A stretch of DNA of 64,000 nt from CAYWNA01 sp964459305 (GTDB taxonomy: Bacteria; Planctomycetota; Planctomycetia; Pirellulales; Pirellulaceae). Below, one piece after another: positions 8,310 to 17,381 of the stretch (position 1 is its first letter; each line of letters starts with the position of its first letter). Made by a program: the position numbers and the translations under genes. The stretch covers positions 1-64,000 of the forward strand of contig CAYWNA010000016.1 in assembly GCA_964459305.1 (NCBI GenBank), in the 5' to 3' direction. The notes below the pieces were generated by a model. That model was not told where the DNA came from. It did not search any database and saw only the letters and a list, made by a program, of their open reading frames with translations.

Positions 8310-9427
8310 GCGCGCATGCCTTGCTCCATGTGGCGGTACAGATCCTGGTAGGACTGGGACATACTGGAAGCGTCAAAGTGTGCTTGGACATGGCGACGGA
8401 CCTGCTCAGACGTCCCTGCGTAGTCCGTCATCGGAACGTTATCCAGTTTGGCAGTCAGTGCGCCGATATCGCCGATGGGAAACAACGTTGCCCCCCGGGC
8501 AAGGCCGTCCACGACTTCGCGGTGCGGAGGGATGTCGGACAGGATCAGCGGCAGGCCCGACGCGCCTGCCTCGAGTACGGCATTCGGGAGACCTTCGGAG
8601 ACGGATGCAGAAACGAAGACATCGGCCGCTGCCAGGTAGCGCTCAATGTCGGGAACGTTCCCGATAAAACGGATGCTCTCGCATCGGTGCGCCTGTTCCT
8701 CGCATTGCTGTCGCAAGGGGCCGTCGCCTGCGAACAGTAACAATGCATTCTGCGCGGCACTGGAGCGCAGGAACGCCTCGATGACCGTCTCCGTGGCCTT
8801 GCGTCTGACCAAGGCGCCAACCGATATGAACACCGTGCTGGTTTCCGGCAGCCCGAGTTGCCGGCGGAGTTCCTGTTTCTTCTGCCCCCGACACAGCGAG
8901 AAGCGCTCAAAGACAACCCCATTCTGTACATACGTCAACTCTTCTCCCAATAGCGCTCCGACTCGCAGCGCAATGTTTCGGGAGCATGCAACGGGTACGG
9001 GAATGCGTCTGAGAGCCCTAGTGTGAGACCACGCCATCAGTCGTCCCCTCAGAGCACCGAACTTCATGGGGTAGTCCTCGTAGGCATAGTTCCGGATCGT
9101 GCACATGTGGCGGGGAATCTTGAGCGACGCCACCATGCAATCCGCGCGGATTCCTTGCGAATGGACGATGGCCGGTTCGATGGCGGCCAGCTCGCGTGCC
9201 AGGGCCCGTTTGCCTTCGATCAGTCCCTTCAACCTGCTCATTGCGAGTCCATGTACCTCGACACCCAGCCTGTCCATGGCCTCCACGCAGGCCGGGTCGC
9301 GTGGCGTCGGTGAGAGTACAATCACGACAGGTTCGAAGAGCTTACGATCCAGGTATTGAATCGTGTAGCACAGTTGCTTGAAGGGGCCTCCCCATGTGTA
9401 GGAAGACAGAACATAGGCAATCTTCAT
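8306..9427 (-). CDS. Glycosyltransferase family 4
   Basis: A 373-aa GT-B retaining glycosyltransferase of family GT4. The N-terminal domain starts MKIAYVLSSYTWGGPFKQL, with the glycine-rich acceptor loop WGGP. The C-terminal domain has SVGALVRRKATET, LLFAGDGPLR, IRFIGNVPDIERYLAAADV and the donor-binding EGLPNAVLEAGASGLP (EX7E). The ATG at 9425-9427 fits the conserved start; the open frame extends upstream without homology. Its end overlaps a remnant gene by ATGA. It likely adds a sugar to the lipid-linked EPS repeat unit in the cytoplasm. Confidence 0.92.
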   Translation of the reverse strand: MKIAYVLSSYTWGGPFKQLCYTIQYLDRKLFEPVVIVLSPTPRDPACVEAMDRLGVEVHGLAMSRLKGLIEGKRALARELAAIEPAIVHSQGIRADCMVASLKIPRHMCTIRNYAYEDYPMKFGALRGRLMAWSHTRALRRIPVPVACSRNIALRVGALLGEELTYVQNGVVFERFSLCRGQKKQELRRQLGLPETSTVFISVGALVRRKATETVIEAFLRSSAAQNALLLFAGDGPLRQQCEEQAHRCESIRFIGNVPDIERYLAAADVFVSASVSEGLPNAVLEAGASGLPLILSDIPPHREVVDGLARGATLFPIGDIGALTAKLDNVPMTDYAGTSEQVRRHVQAHFDASSMSQSYQDLYRHMEQGMRA

Positions 9428-9486
9428 CGTAATCCCCGTGCTCAATATCCAACAGGTAGCTCTCTGAGCGGCCCCGTGCCCATGCT

Positions 9487-10929
9487 CTATGTCCGCACCG
9501 CGCGGACATGGGCGGTGCCTTCCCTTGGGGCGGTGCGACCTGCGATGGAGTGCATGCGGAAGGCCAGGTAGAAATACACCGGCATGATGACCCCGCCGCC
9601 GATTCCGACAATGGAGTACACGAAAAAGTCCACCGCCAGGGCAATGTTGACGGTCAGAAAGGCGAGAGCGAGTGCGTTGTCTCCAGGGGTGCGAGCAACA
9701 CGCATTTTGCGGAGCCCCAGCGCGAAGAAACTCCCATATAGCGCGAGCAGGGAGAGGCTCCCCAACAGGCCGGTTTGCAGGAAAAGCCAAGGTAGGCCGA
9801 CTAGGTGTTTGCCAATCCCATACTCGATAGCGATCATCTCGTGGTAGTCGTCGACAGCGATCAATGATGACTCGATGGCGCAACCGGGGCCAAAGCCGAG
9901 GAGGGCGTTGCCGACACCCTTTTGGCAGGCAACGGCAACTGCCTGTTTCGGGCCTGCCAGACGACCATAGACCACAGCATGCGCCCTGATCACTGGGTTG
10001 GCAATATGAATGTACTCATCGGCTCGTGTCGAGTAGACGACCGCCTTGTCCCAAAGATAGCCGGGGTCAAATCGGCCACCGGCGCGGCCGTCCGGATTCA
10101 GCGAATAGATGCCCCGGGCGGTGACGTAGAGCGCTACGCAAGCTACGACAACGGCAAGGAAGCCGTACTTCAGTGTGAGCGTGCTGATGGCGAGTCTGCG
10201 TCTCTTGGCATAGTATTTCAAATAGAAGAACAGTACACACATGAGCATCAACGGGAGGAAAAACACGATGCCCCGTTTCTCTCCGATGAACCCGAACAAG
10301 AAGAACCCAACCATTGCCGCGAGGTATGCGCGTCGACGGTGCACGAGGTAGAAGCCAAACGCTGCGGGGAGAGCTACGATCGTGAATACGGTCGTGAGCG
10401 AGCCTGATTGCACGGACATGGTTCCAACCCCTTGCCCTTCTTTCATTCCGATGAGTGCGAACTTGACGAAGCTGGCTGGGATCTGGATCAGGAAGAGGAT
10501 TGCAATGAGCCTGTCGAGAAGTCGTATTTCGCTTTCCCGCATCTGCAGGTTCATTAGCGCGAGGTAGAAAAGGTAGAACATCAACATTAGACGATAGAAG
10601 AGCCCCAGCCCCAGCAGTCCGTTGCCATTGTAGAGCCACGACGCCAGTGCCGTCAGAAAGACACACGCTGCCGCAAGCCAGCCGCGCCCACGGAAACGGT
10701 CCCATCGCAGGAGGACCGCCATGGTCACAAGCAGAAGGACCAGGGCCTCAGCAGCCCCCCGTACCGCAATCGTCGGAATCCCGGCGAATGTGAAGACGCC
10801 CTGTGTAAATGACAGCACAAAAACCGTCGCGATCATCGCGGTACGGAAGCGCACCCCGAGTAACCGTCGCGGAGTAGCTATGCTCGGTGCAAATACGCGC
10901 TGAGAATACTCTCGGCTCGCCGTTTCCAT
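9487..10929 (-). CDS. Wzy-like O-antigen/EPS polymerase (polytopic membrane protein)
   Basis: A 480-aa polytopic membrane protein with about ten or more hydrophobic segments (for example LVLLLVTMAVLLRW, AILFLIQIPASFVKF, FFLPLMLMCVLFFYLKY) and a large hydrophilic loop around residues 270-350. Topology, length and operon position fit a Wzy-type polymerase that joins repeat units in the periplasm. The ATG at 10927-10929 overlaps the upstream GT4 gene by 52 bases; ATG at about 10836 is an alternative that starts just before the first membrane helix. Wzy proteins share little sequence, so the assignment rests on topology and context. Confidence 0.72.
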   Translation of the reverse strand: METASREYSQRVFAPSIATPRRLLGVRFRTAMIATVFVLSFTQGVFTFAGIPTIAVRGAAEALVLLLVTMAVLLRWDRFRGRGWLAAACVFLTALASWLYNGNGLLGLGLFYRLMLMFYLFYLALMNLQMRESEIRLLDRLIAILFLIQIPASFVKFALIGMKEGQGVGTMSVQSGSLTTVFTIVALPAAFGFYLVHRRRAYLAAMVGFFLFGFIGEKRGIVFFLPLMLMCVLFFYLKYYAKRRRLAISTLTLKYGFLAVVVACVALYVTARGIYSLNPDGRAGGRFDPGYLWDKAVVYSTRADEYIHIANPVIRAHAVVYGRLAGPKQAVAVACQKGVGNALLGFGPGCAIESSLIAVDDYHEMIAIEYGIGKHLVGLPWLFLQTGLLGSLSLLALYGSFFALGLRKMRVARTPGDNALALAFLTVNIALAVDFFVYSIVGIGGGVIMPVYFYLAFRMHSIAGRTAPREGTAHVRAVRT

Positions 10930-12047
10930 GTATACTCCTCGAAGGCTCTACGCCGTGCCCGCGCACCCGTTTCGTTCGGGTGATCTATCGCCAGGGCCTG
11001 CGAGAGCTTTGCATCTAGCGCGTCGACCGAGCTGGGATCGGCCAGAAACGCGTCTTCGCCATCCGCAAGCACCTCCTTGATGGTGGGAAACGCCTGCCCG
11101 ACGATGGTCCGCCCGGTCGCCATGTACTCGAATGCCTTGAGGGGAGAGCAGATGTGAATCGTCGGCACGGCCCAGGACCACAGCATTAGCAGGATATCGG
11201 CGGCAAACTGATACGTCGTGACGCGGGATGGTGGCACGTAGCCGGTGAATCGCAGGTTACCGAGTTGGCCCTGCTTGCCCATCGCTTCGTACTTGTCTCG
11301 CTGCGTCTCAGGTCCACCGACGACAACGAATAGCGTGTCCGGATGCCGAAGGGCGAGTTCGAGAATCCACTCGATGTTGCGATCGGCGTACAGACTTCCT
11401 GTGTAGACGACAACTTTGTCATGCGCACCTGTGTCGAGGCCGACCGCCGTTCTTGCGTCGTTGACGGGCATGTCCGTGGCATAGTCTTCAGCGGCGAAGC
11501 CGTCGTGCGCCGCAACGATCTTCTCCTGGGGAATGCCCTTTTCCACCCACACATCCGCCAGGGCTTGGCTAATCGCGATGAAGAGCTTGAAATCGCCGGC
11601 TCGACTGTCGCACACGAGGCGATTGCGGTAGAACGCGTCCAAGATCTTCGATTTCGTGTTTATCGTCTCCCCGTGTGCCTCGTACATAACGCTGTGGCCA
11701 TGACGCAAGGCAAGATTCTGAAGTACCGTGGCGCGGCAGAAGCAGACGTCGAACACTCCCTGGCGTGATCGCAGGTATCGACGTGCCCCAAACCACGTTC
11801 CCGCGGCTCGCATACGGCCTCCCATACGGAAGTGTCGGAAGGTCTCAACCGTATATGGCGTTGGGCGACCGCTTTTCTCCTCAATACGGCGTTTGGCCTC
11901 GACGTCTCCCTCGGGCGTTGCTGTCCCCGGCACGGCCAAGGTCACGTCGACACCACAATCAGCAAAGGCCGTACACATGTGCAACACCTGTACGACATTT
12001 GCCATGTTGTCGTGCGGGGGGACGTGATGCAGGTAGAGTAGTCTCAT
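10878..12047 (-). CDS. Glycosyltransferase family 4
   Basis: A 389-aa GT-B glycosyltransferase beginning MRLLYLHHVPPHDNMANVV. C-terminal GT4 landmarks are VVVYTGSLYADRNIEW, FVVVGGPETQ, LRFTGYVPPSRV and a donor loop PLKAFEYMATGR in the position of the usual EX7E motif (the second Glu may be replaced). ATG 12045-12047 overlaps the stop of the upstream propeller gene as ATGA. The gene is more distant from typical GT4 than the neighbour at 8306. Donor and acceptor are unknown. Confidence 0.88.
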   Translation of the reverse strand: MRLLYLHHVPPHDNMANVVQVLHMCTAFADCGVDVTLAVPGTATPEGDVEAKRRIEEKSGRPTPYTVETFRHFRMGGRMRAAGTWFGARRYLRSRQGVFDVCFCRATVLQNLALRHGHSVMYEAHGETINTKSKILDAFYRNRLVCDSRAGDFKLFIAISQALADVWVEKGIPQEKIVAAHDGFAAEDYATDMPVNDARTAVGLDTGAHDKVVVYTGSLYADRNIEWILELALRHPDTLFVVVGGPETQRDKYEAMGKQGQLGNLRFTGYVPPSRVTTYQFAADILLMLWSWAVPTIHICSPLKAFEYMATGRTIVGQAFPTIKEVLADGEDAFLADPSSVDALDAKLSQALAIDHPNETGARARRRAFEEYTWKRRAESILSAYLHRA

Positions 12048-13324
12048 CCGTGGACGATTCCCGTTTCGAAGAGTGCCATGGCCCGCTTGTGGCCTTCGGC
12101 AATGTCGACGCAGGCGAGGCGTCCCGAGCGACTCAGACGCGGGTGCAGATCGCATCGAAGCTCACCACGTAGACGCACCGGGCTGCGGACGCTTGCGATG
12201 GTGCGGGTCGTGCCGGCCTCTCGGTCGTAGACGAGAAGGTCACGTTCGGAATACTTGTTCGGCACGGTATCGGTCAGCACGAAGCGGTCGCCGGGTAAAA
12301 AGGATGGATGGCCATCGAGTGGCAGCGTGCCCCGGTCCAATGGCCGCTGCTCGCGAGTATCAACATCCAGAAGATAGTACAGACTGCCGCGCGAGGGGCT
12401 TCGGCCGACGAGTAGGATCTCGGAATCCGTATGCCAAGCATAGTGGGACACGTGTGTTTCTGAATCCAGGATGTACGGTATGCGATCGCCATCAATATCC
12501 AGTCCCATCAGCCGGTTCACGCGATGTGTCCCGTACTCCCGGATGTAGAAGAACAGCATCCGATTCCCCGACGGATTGAAGCAGATGTGGTTGAGATAGC
12601 ACATCGGTTCACCCGCATTGGAGAACATCGTTGCAAGATGGGCCAAGCTGGCGAGCAGCTCTGTTGTTCCCGCTTCCGTGTCGATGAGCCAGAGCCCGTC
12701 ATCGGCCGGCGCCGGCTCCCGGGCGTCGGGTTCGGGAAAATGTCCGTACCCATACCCGGGACGCAGTCGCTGCAGACGCGCAAAGTCGAGCGTTGCGGCC
12801 CAGCGACCGTCCGGACTGATTGCGTATACGGGTCGCGGCCAACAGTTGAGGACCTCACGCGTACGAATGTCTCGTGTGATGCATACGGGACTATTGTCGA
12901 CGACTGTGTTGTACAGGACGGCCTCAGTATTCTCTCCGGGATGCCATTGCAGCCGGCAGCCCTGCTGCCAGCACCACAACGGTGTTGTGTCGATGGTATG
13001 GAACCTCTGGTCGGCGTCACTCAGTTCATAGTAGCCGACATCCAGCGTTGCATCGCGCCGCGGCGTTTCGTTGGGAAGTGGGGCAAGACATGCAAGAAGC
13101 AGATCGTCTTCGGCAGAGAACGGCGTGACATCGTAGTACCCAAAGAAGACTTGCCGGTCAGATCGCCGGAATACAGTGAACGACGCGTCCGGCCCGCGGC
13201 GACCTCGCAAGCGGCGGAGCCCACGATACATGACGGCACAGATAAGATCAATGGTCACATCCCCAAGACACCGGCGTATCAAACGCTTTGCGCTCATAAT
13301 GTTACTTGGCAGGACTGCCAACAC
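12044..13324 (-). CDS. Cytoplasmic beta-propeller protein, oligogalacturonate-lyase-like (paralogue B)
   Basis: A 426-aa paralogue of the 5216-6475 gene. It carries the same ordered blocks: FFGYYD, WCWQQG, LYNTVVD, LRPGYGY, DDGLW, NHICFNPSG, SHYAW, YYLLD, DGHPS, LTDTVPN and CDLHPR. GTG 13322-13324 is supported by a GGTGAG just upstream; ATG at 13297 is the alternative start. Conserved His in four blocks (NH, SH, GHPS, LHPR) could form a metal site as in oligogalacturonate lyase. Having two copies in one sugar operon suggests each serves a different residue or step. No catalytic role is established. Confidence 0.7.
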   Translation of the reverse strand: MLAVLPSNIMSAKRLIRRCLGDVTIDLICAVMYRGLRRLRGRRGPDASFTVFRRSDRQVFFGYYDVTPFSAEDDLLLACLAPLPNETPRRDATLDVGYYELSDADQRFHTIDTTPLWCWQQGCRLQWHPGENTEAVLYNTVVDNSPVCITRDIRTREVLNCWPRPVYAISPDGRWAATLDFARLQRLRPGYGYGHFPEPDAREPAPADDGLWLIDTEAGTTELLASLAHLATMFSNAGEPMCYLNHICFNPSGNRMLFFYIREYGTHRVNRLMGLDIDGDRIPYILDSETHVSHYAWHTDSEILLVGRSPSRGSLYYLLDVDTREQRPLDRGTLPLDGHPSFLPGDRFVLTDTVPNKYSERDLLVYDREAGTTRTIASVRSPVRLRGELRCDLHPRLSRSGRLACVDIAEGHKRAMALFETGIVHG

Positions 13325-13330
13325 TTAGGC

Positions 13331-14860
13331 TCACCGCCATCCAGTAACTTTGTGTACGACGGCAAGACCTTGACCGCTTATTATTAGGATGTGCGTACAT
13401 CCGAACGTTGCACATAGCACAATACCTGCGACGAGATGCGGCAACGTGGTGGGGGCTAGCCATCTCGATGTAATCCACGCAAGGCCTAGAACACACGAAC
13501 CCACAATCGCACCGGGCAGATAGCATTTCTTCAACATCTGCTCAATGGTCTGGCCCAGCACTTTGCACATAGGGGACGGATAGAATAAGACCCCTTGCAG
13601 AATCCAGAACAGACTCCATCCCAAGGCAGCACCATAGACATCCAGTCCCGCGCTGATGCCAATTAGCCCGACAACGAACGCTGCGAGACTGCTTAGCAGA
13701 GAGGCTTTCGTGACCAACCAGTGCCTGCCCACTCCTTGCAGTGTCTTCATAGAAATGTGTTGTGGCAAACCCAGTGCGGCGCCACACCCCATAATGCACA
13801 AAACGACGCCCGCCTGCTGGAATTCTGCAGATGTGAATTGGCTTCCGGCGAAGAGAAGCCGCAGCATTGGCTCACCATAGATGAATAGACCGGCTGCCAT
13901 GCAAGTGGAAAGGGCGAATGTGATCCGCATGATGACGGTGCTGGCTCGACGGAGCTTCGTGATCTTGTCGCTCGCCTGCAACTCACTAGCAAGCGTGGAG
14001 AAAGATGTGGAGAGGGAGATTACTAGTGGCGTTATGTGCTGCATCAACATTAACGGGATTCCATATATTGCAGCAGCCTTGACACCCAGAACTAGGCCAA
14101 TCGCAATTGGTATGCCAGAGCGATATATGACGTTACTGAGAGTCGTAAGCAGACTGCTCCCGCCAAGGTCGAGAATTTCCTTCGCCACGCTCAGGGAGAT
14201 GTTGTTGAACGACAAACGCCAAGGCCGTGTCATTCGCCATGCAACGACGATCAACGCAGTGTTGCCGACCACTGCTGAGAGCGCATAGATGACGGACAAT
14301 GGAACAAGCTCCAGAAGGCCTCGATGCGCGAGTGTAAGAACGCCCAGCAGGTGCAACAAAGACCCGAGTATCTTGCCGGTGGCATGAGGGCCATAGAGTT
14401 GATGCCCTGTGAGAATTCCAACGCCGATGGCGAGCGGAAAATCAATCGCCAAGGACAAACCCAGGATTGCGAAGGCCAACGAGGTTTGAGTGTGGTAGCA
14501 GACTTCGACACCAAGGATGTGAGGCACCCAAGGCGACAGCCCCAACACCAAGAGTGCTACTACAGCACCAACGGCAACCAACATGGCGGCAGCAGTACTG
14601 TATGTCCTGTCGATAGCTGAATGATCATCTGCTCCCCTACATCGGGAGACGATGCGTCCCAACGCATTCGCGACGCCCAGATCACTCATCCTTAGGAATC
14701 TGATGGTTTGGACCACCAAGATCCAAATGCCAAACTGCGTCTGGCCCAAGTGTGCTACGATCAACGGCAAGGCGACCAGACCGCTGATGGCTGCCACGGC
14801 ATGATACACCCATACCGTGGCCGTAGCAGATGCGATTATTCTATTGGGTCTTATCGTCAT
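13331..14860 (-). CDS. Wzx-like polysaccharide flippase (MOP superfamily)
   Basis: A 509-aa integral membrane protein with 12-14 hydrophobic segments beginning WVYHAVAAISGLVALPLIV and a conserved early loop LGQTQFGIWILV (G.xxyGxWxl is common in Wzx). It should carry the lipid-linked repeat unit across the inner membrane for the Wzy-like polymerase. ATG at 14858-14860 is preferred over an in-frame TTG at 14893, which would overlap the upstream gene. It lies 13 bases after the GNHR gene. Confidence 0.85.
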   Translation of the reverse strand: MTIRPNRIIASATATVWVYHAVAAISGLVALPLIVAHLGQTQFGIWILVVQTIRFLRMSDLGVANALGRIVSRCRGADDHSAIDRTYSTAAAMLVAVGAVVALLVLGLSPWVPHILGVEVCYHTQTSLAFAILGLSLAIDFPLAIGVGILTGHQLYGPHATGKILGSLLHLLGVLTLAHRGLLELVPLSVIYALSAVVGNTALIVVAWRMTRPWRLSFNNISLSVAKEILDLGGSSLLTTLSNVIYRSGIPIAIGLVLGVKAAAIYGIPLMLMQHITPLVISLSTSFSTLASELQASDKITKLRRASTVIMRITFALSTCMAAGLFIYGEPMLRLLFAGSQFTSAEFQQAGVVLCIMGCGAALGLPQHISMKTLQGVGRHWLVTKASLLSSLAAFVVGLIGISAGLDVYGAALGWSLFWILQGVLFYPSPMCKVLGQTIEQMLKKCYLPGAIVGSCVLGLAWITSRWLAPTTLPHLVAGIVLCATFGCTHILIISGQGLAVVHKVTGWR

Positions 14861-14873
14861 TCTTATGATTTCT

Positions 14874-15665
14874 TCACGCCGGACGCTTGACAAGCCGGGG
14901 AATTAGCTCGGGGGCCTCTCGCCTTGATTCCTCGTCAAGACGCTCAGCAACGTGAAGGCCGGATTCCTCAAAGAAAAGACGGAATACTGCGAGCGCATGG
15001 TACTCGCTGCAACCGCCCTGGATCACTAGCGGCCATTTCTCTAACTCTGTCTCGCGAATCGTCGCAAGATGGGCAGGTTGTGTGCGCACGGCGATCTCCT
15101 GACATCCGAGGTGCGCAAGTATTGCCATGCGGTGATTCCCTTGCAGCACTACAAAGCGTCGCCGGCCGTCAGCAGCGACCAGCCATGTCCCGCCAATGAA
15201 CGAGTTGGGAAAGGTAGTGGGTCGGTAGCCGTTTTCCTGCATCGCTAGATATTGCGATCTTGTGCGCTCGAATTCGTCGCGAATGAAGGCATCCTCGGAG
15301 GGGCCGCAAAATCGAGATGTCTCAGCGGACTTGTCTGTCCCCAAAACGCCACACCGGAACGTCCCCCATGGGTAAACAAAAAGCGGCAGGGGCTGCCCTG
15401 TGCCGCCCACGAGTTGGGAAACGCTCCTCGGTCTGAAGCTTTTCAGATAGCGCCACATCGTTGTGGCCTCGGGCGCCATTTCAGGGTCAGCATCGATCTC
15501 TGCGAGTGTGCGGCGCAGGTGGTGCCAGCCGTTGGCGCCAAATCCACAGGCGAAGATACTGGTCGCCTCTTCGGGTGCTATCGTCCACTGTCGCCATGGC
15601 CGGGTTACAAGGCGAACCCCATTGCCGAGGCTGTAACGGATCCGTCGTACCTGTCTGTCAAGCAT
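14874..15665 (-). CDS. Unknown protein with GNHR motif (ParB/sulfiredoxin-like hint)
   Basis: A 263-aa soluble protein I cannot place firmly. Residues 172-182 read VVLQGNHRMAI, close to the dGxHR signature of ParB/sulfiredoxin-like folds, and a YPWG segment lies near residue 98. Such folds bind nucleotides or phosphate. The central region ERTRSQYLAMQENGYRPT precedes the motif. It overlaps the upstream methyltransferase by 8 bases and precedes the flippase, so it belongs to the EPS operon. A kinase- or nucleotidyl-like role on a sugar is possible but not shown. Confidence 0.6.
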   Translation of the reverse strand: MLDRQVRRIRYSLGNGVRLVTRPWRQWTIAPEEATSIFACGFGANGWHHLRRTLAEIDADPEMAPEATTMWRYLKSFRPRSVSQLVGGTGQPLPLFVYPWGTFRCGVLGTDKSAETSRFCGPSEDAFIRDEFERTRSQYLAMQENGYRPTTFPNSFIGGTWLVAADGRRRFVVLQGNHRMAILAHLGCQEIAVRTQPAHLATIRETELEKWPLVIQGGCSEYHALAVFRLFFEESGLHVAERLDEESRREAPELIPRLVKRPA

Positions 15666-16491
15666 TCACGCGGCCCATGATGATTCCAGCCGCAGTGCGT
15701 AAGAAACGCTTACTGTGGCTAGCCAGTGATCTCATCCGACCGCGGTGCACTACAACGTCCGGCCTAGCGAATACGGCGTGGTAGTTCCGACCGGCAACGA
15801 GGATTGCGCGTCTCTGCCTAGGATCATCGATGCGGTGGAAATGACGGAAGCCGCAGCGACGCATGATCCGCTCTACCGCGGCATAACTGAGTAGCCAGTA
15901 TTCCGTGCCGTAGAAATCTACCTCATCTATCTCTTTCGGCGAGAAATACGCAAATGCATCATCGTGCGGGCCGAACTTCAACGCCTTCCATTCGAAGATG
16001 ATTGTGTCCGACCGGTCGGCCAATGCCGCTAGCGCCCGGAACGGATCGGGAACGCGATGGATGAAACCGAGACATAGGCATAGATCAAAGCGCCGCAGCG
16101 ATTTGAACTCATCGCTATAGATGTCCATCACATTGAATGTCACTTCGTTACCGAGTCCGAGAATCTCCTTTACGAAGCGAGCTTTCGCGATCCGTTTCTC
16201 ATCGATGTCGATCCCAAGTACCTGCGCCCCTGCCTTTGCCATGTGTATCGAGAAGAACCCCTCATTGCAGCCAACATCCAGGACTGTCTTCTGTGCCAAA
16301 TCAATATCATCAAGTATCGGCTGAAGGCGAGCAAGCTTCACCAGGTTCTTGCCCTGTGACACCTGGACCCCTGGCCTGGTTTGCACACCATGAGGCAACT
16401 CGAAGTTGTGATTCCACGGTTGCTGTTCGCCAAGAATCCGAACCGTGCGCTCAATCATGTCAGTTCCCACTGTTTCCATACCCTCTATCAT
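15658..16491 (-). CDS. Class I SAM-dependent methyltransferase (CmoB/DUF1698-like)
   Basis: A 277-aa methyltransferase with SAM motif I VLDVGCNEGFFSIHMA, motif II acidic end VLGIDIDEKRI and post-motif FDLCLCLGFIHRVPDP. This arrangement resembles the CmoB/DUF1698 group, but the enclosing EPS operon points to a sugar or lipid-linked acceptor. ATG 16489-16491 shares its A with the stop of the upstream methyltransferase (TGATG), a tight coupling. Two further in-frame Met codons follow within 12 residues. Length is normal for the family. Confidence 0.85.
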   Translation of the reverse strand: MIEGMETVGTDMIERTVRILGEQQPWNHNFELPHGVQTRPGVQVSQGKNLVKLARLQPILDDIDLAQKTVLDVGCNEGFFSIHMAKAGAQVLGIDIDEKRIAKARFVKEILGLGNEVTFNVMDIYSDEFKSLRRFDLCLCLGFIHRVPDPFRALAALADRSDTIIFEWKALKFGPHDDAFAYFSPKEIDEVDFYGTEYWLLSYAAVERIMRRCGFRHFHRIDDPRQRRAILVAGRNYHAVFARPDVVVHRGRMRSLASHSKRFLRTAAGIIMGRVNA

Positions 16492-17381
16492 CAGGCATGA
16501 TGGGTAAGCGCCCTCTGTAGCGCCATTTTGAGGATTCGCTTGGTGTCCGCGAGCCATGCCTCACGCAGCTTGGTCTGAAGGTACCGCCTCTGCGATTTGT
16601 AGTCGCCCGGAAGCGTTTCCTGGTTGGCGTTGCCATCTGCGCGCAAAAGCAAGAATATCTCACTGCCGATTTTCTCGCGCTCAACGGTCAAACCGGCGCG
16701 AGATGCGAGGTAGGCCAGGTTATCCCGCGTGAAGTACGAGATGTGGACGGGGCGAAAGAAGCTCGTGCGTACTCCTTTAGCGACGGCGATCTGCCCGGCG
16801 TTCGGCGCCGCGAGATAGAGGCGACCGCCCGGTTTGACGAGCGATCGTAGACGCGTGAGTGCATCGAGCGGTGATAGCATGTGTTCGATGACATGGCGGA
16901 AGATCAACAGATCGAAGCCGTCTTCGAGATCCGCGAGGGACTCGTCAAAAAGGGAACCAGCCAAGACATGTCCGCCCCGTTCCTGAATGCTTTCCGCCAG
17001 CCTTGTGATCGGTTCGATTGCGGAATACTCACACCCGCGCGCGTTGAAGAAGTCCATCGCCCACGCCTCGCCGGCCCCGATGTCAAGGATGCGCTCGCTT
17101 CCGTTGATCACAGGCGAGAGGCGTTCCTGTAGTTGCTCTTCCTTCTTGGCGTTGTTCGTCGTGCTGGGGGTACCGGCTTTCAGATACTTACCACCCAGGA
17201 ATCGTTCGTTGAGACGGTCCAACTCCTCCTCGCGCCAGAGCGGGTCCAACTGCGCGTGGCCGCACGCGCGGCAGATCACCGCGCGGTTTGAAAATCTTTT
17301 CGTGTACGTCGCGTAGTATGTGAGCAGCGGCTCCAATTCTGGCCCGCCACACACAAGGCACGTTTGCTTCGGTAATATCAT
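16491..17381 (-). CDS. Class I SAM methyltransferase with N-terminal zinc finger
   Basis: A 296-aa protein with a CxxC pair at each end of an N-terminal zinc-binding segment (CLVCGG near residue 8, CRACGH near 37) and a C-terminal methyltransferase domain (ILDIGAGEAWAMDFF, FDLLIFRHVIEHMLSP, GGRLYLAAPN). This layout is typical of sugar C- or O-methyltransferases from deoxysugar clusters. ATG 17379-17381 overlaps the stop of the upstream capsule gene (ATGA). It probably methylates a nucleotide sugar or glycan; the position is unknown. Confidence 0.87.
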   Translation of the reverse strand: MILPKQTCLVCGGPELEPLLTYYATYTKRFSNRAVICRACGHAQLDPLWREEELDRLNERFLGGKYLKAGTPSTTNNAKKEEQLQERLSPVINGSERILDIGAGEAWAMDFFNARGCEYSAIEPITRLAESIQERGGHVLAGSLFDESLADLEDGFDLLIFRHVIEHMLSPLDALTRLRSLVKPGGRLYLAAPNAGQIAVAKGVRTSFFRPVHISYFTRDNLAYLASRAGLTVEREKIGSEIFLLLRADGNANQETLPGDYKSQRRYLQTKLREAWLADTKRILKMALQRALTHHA

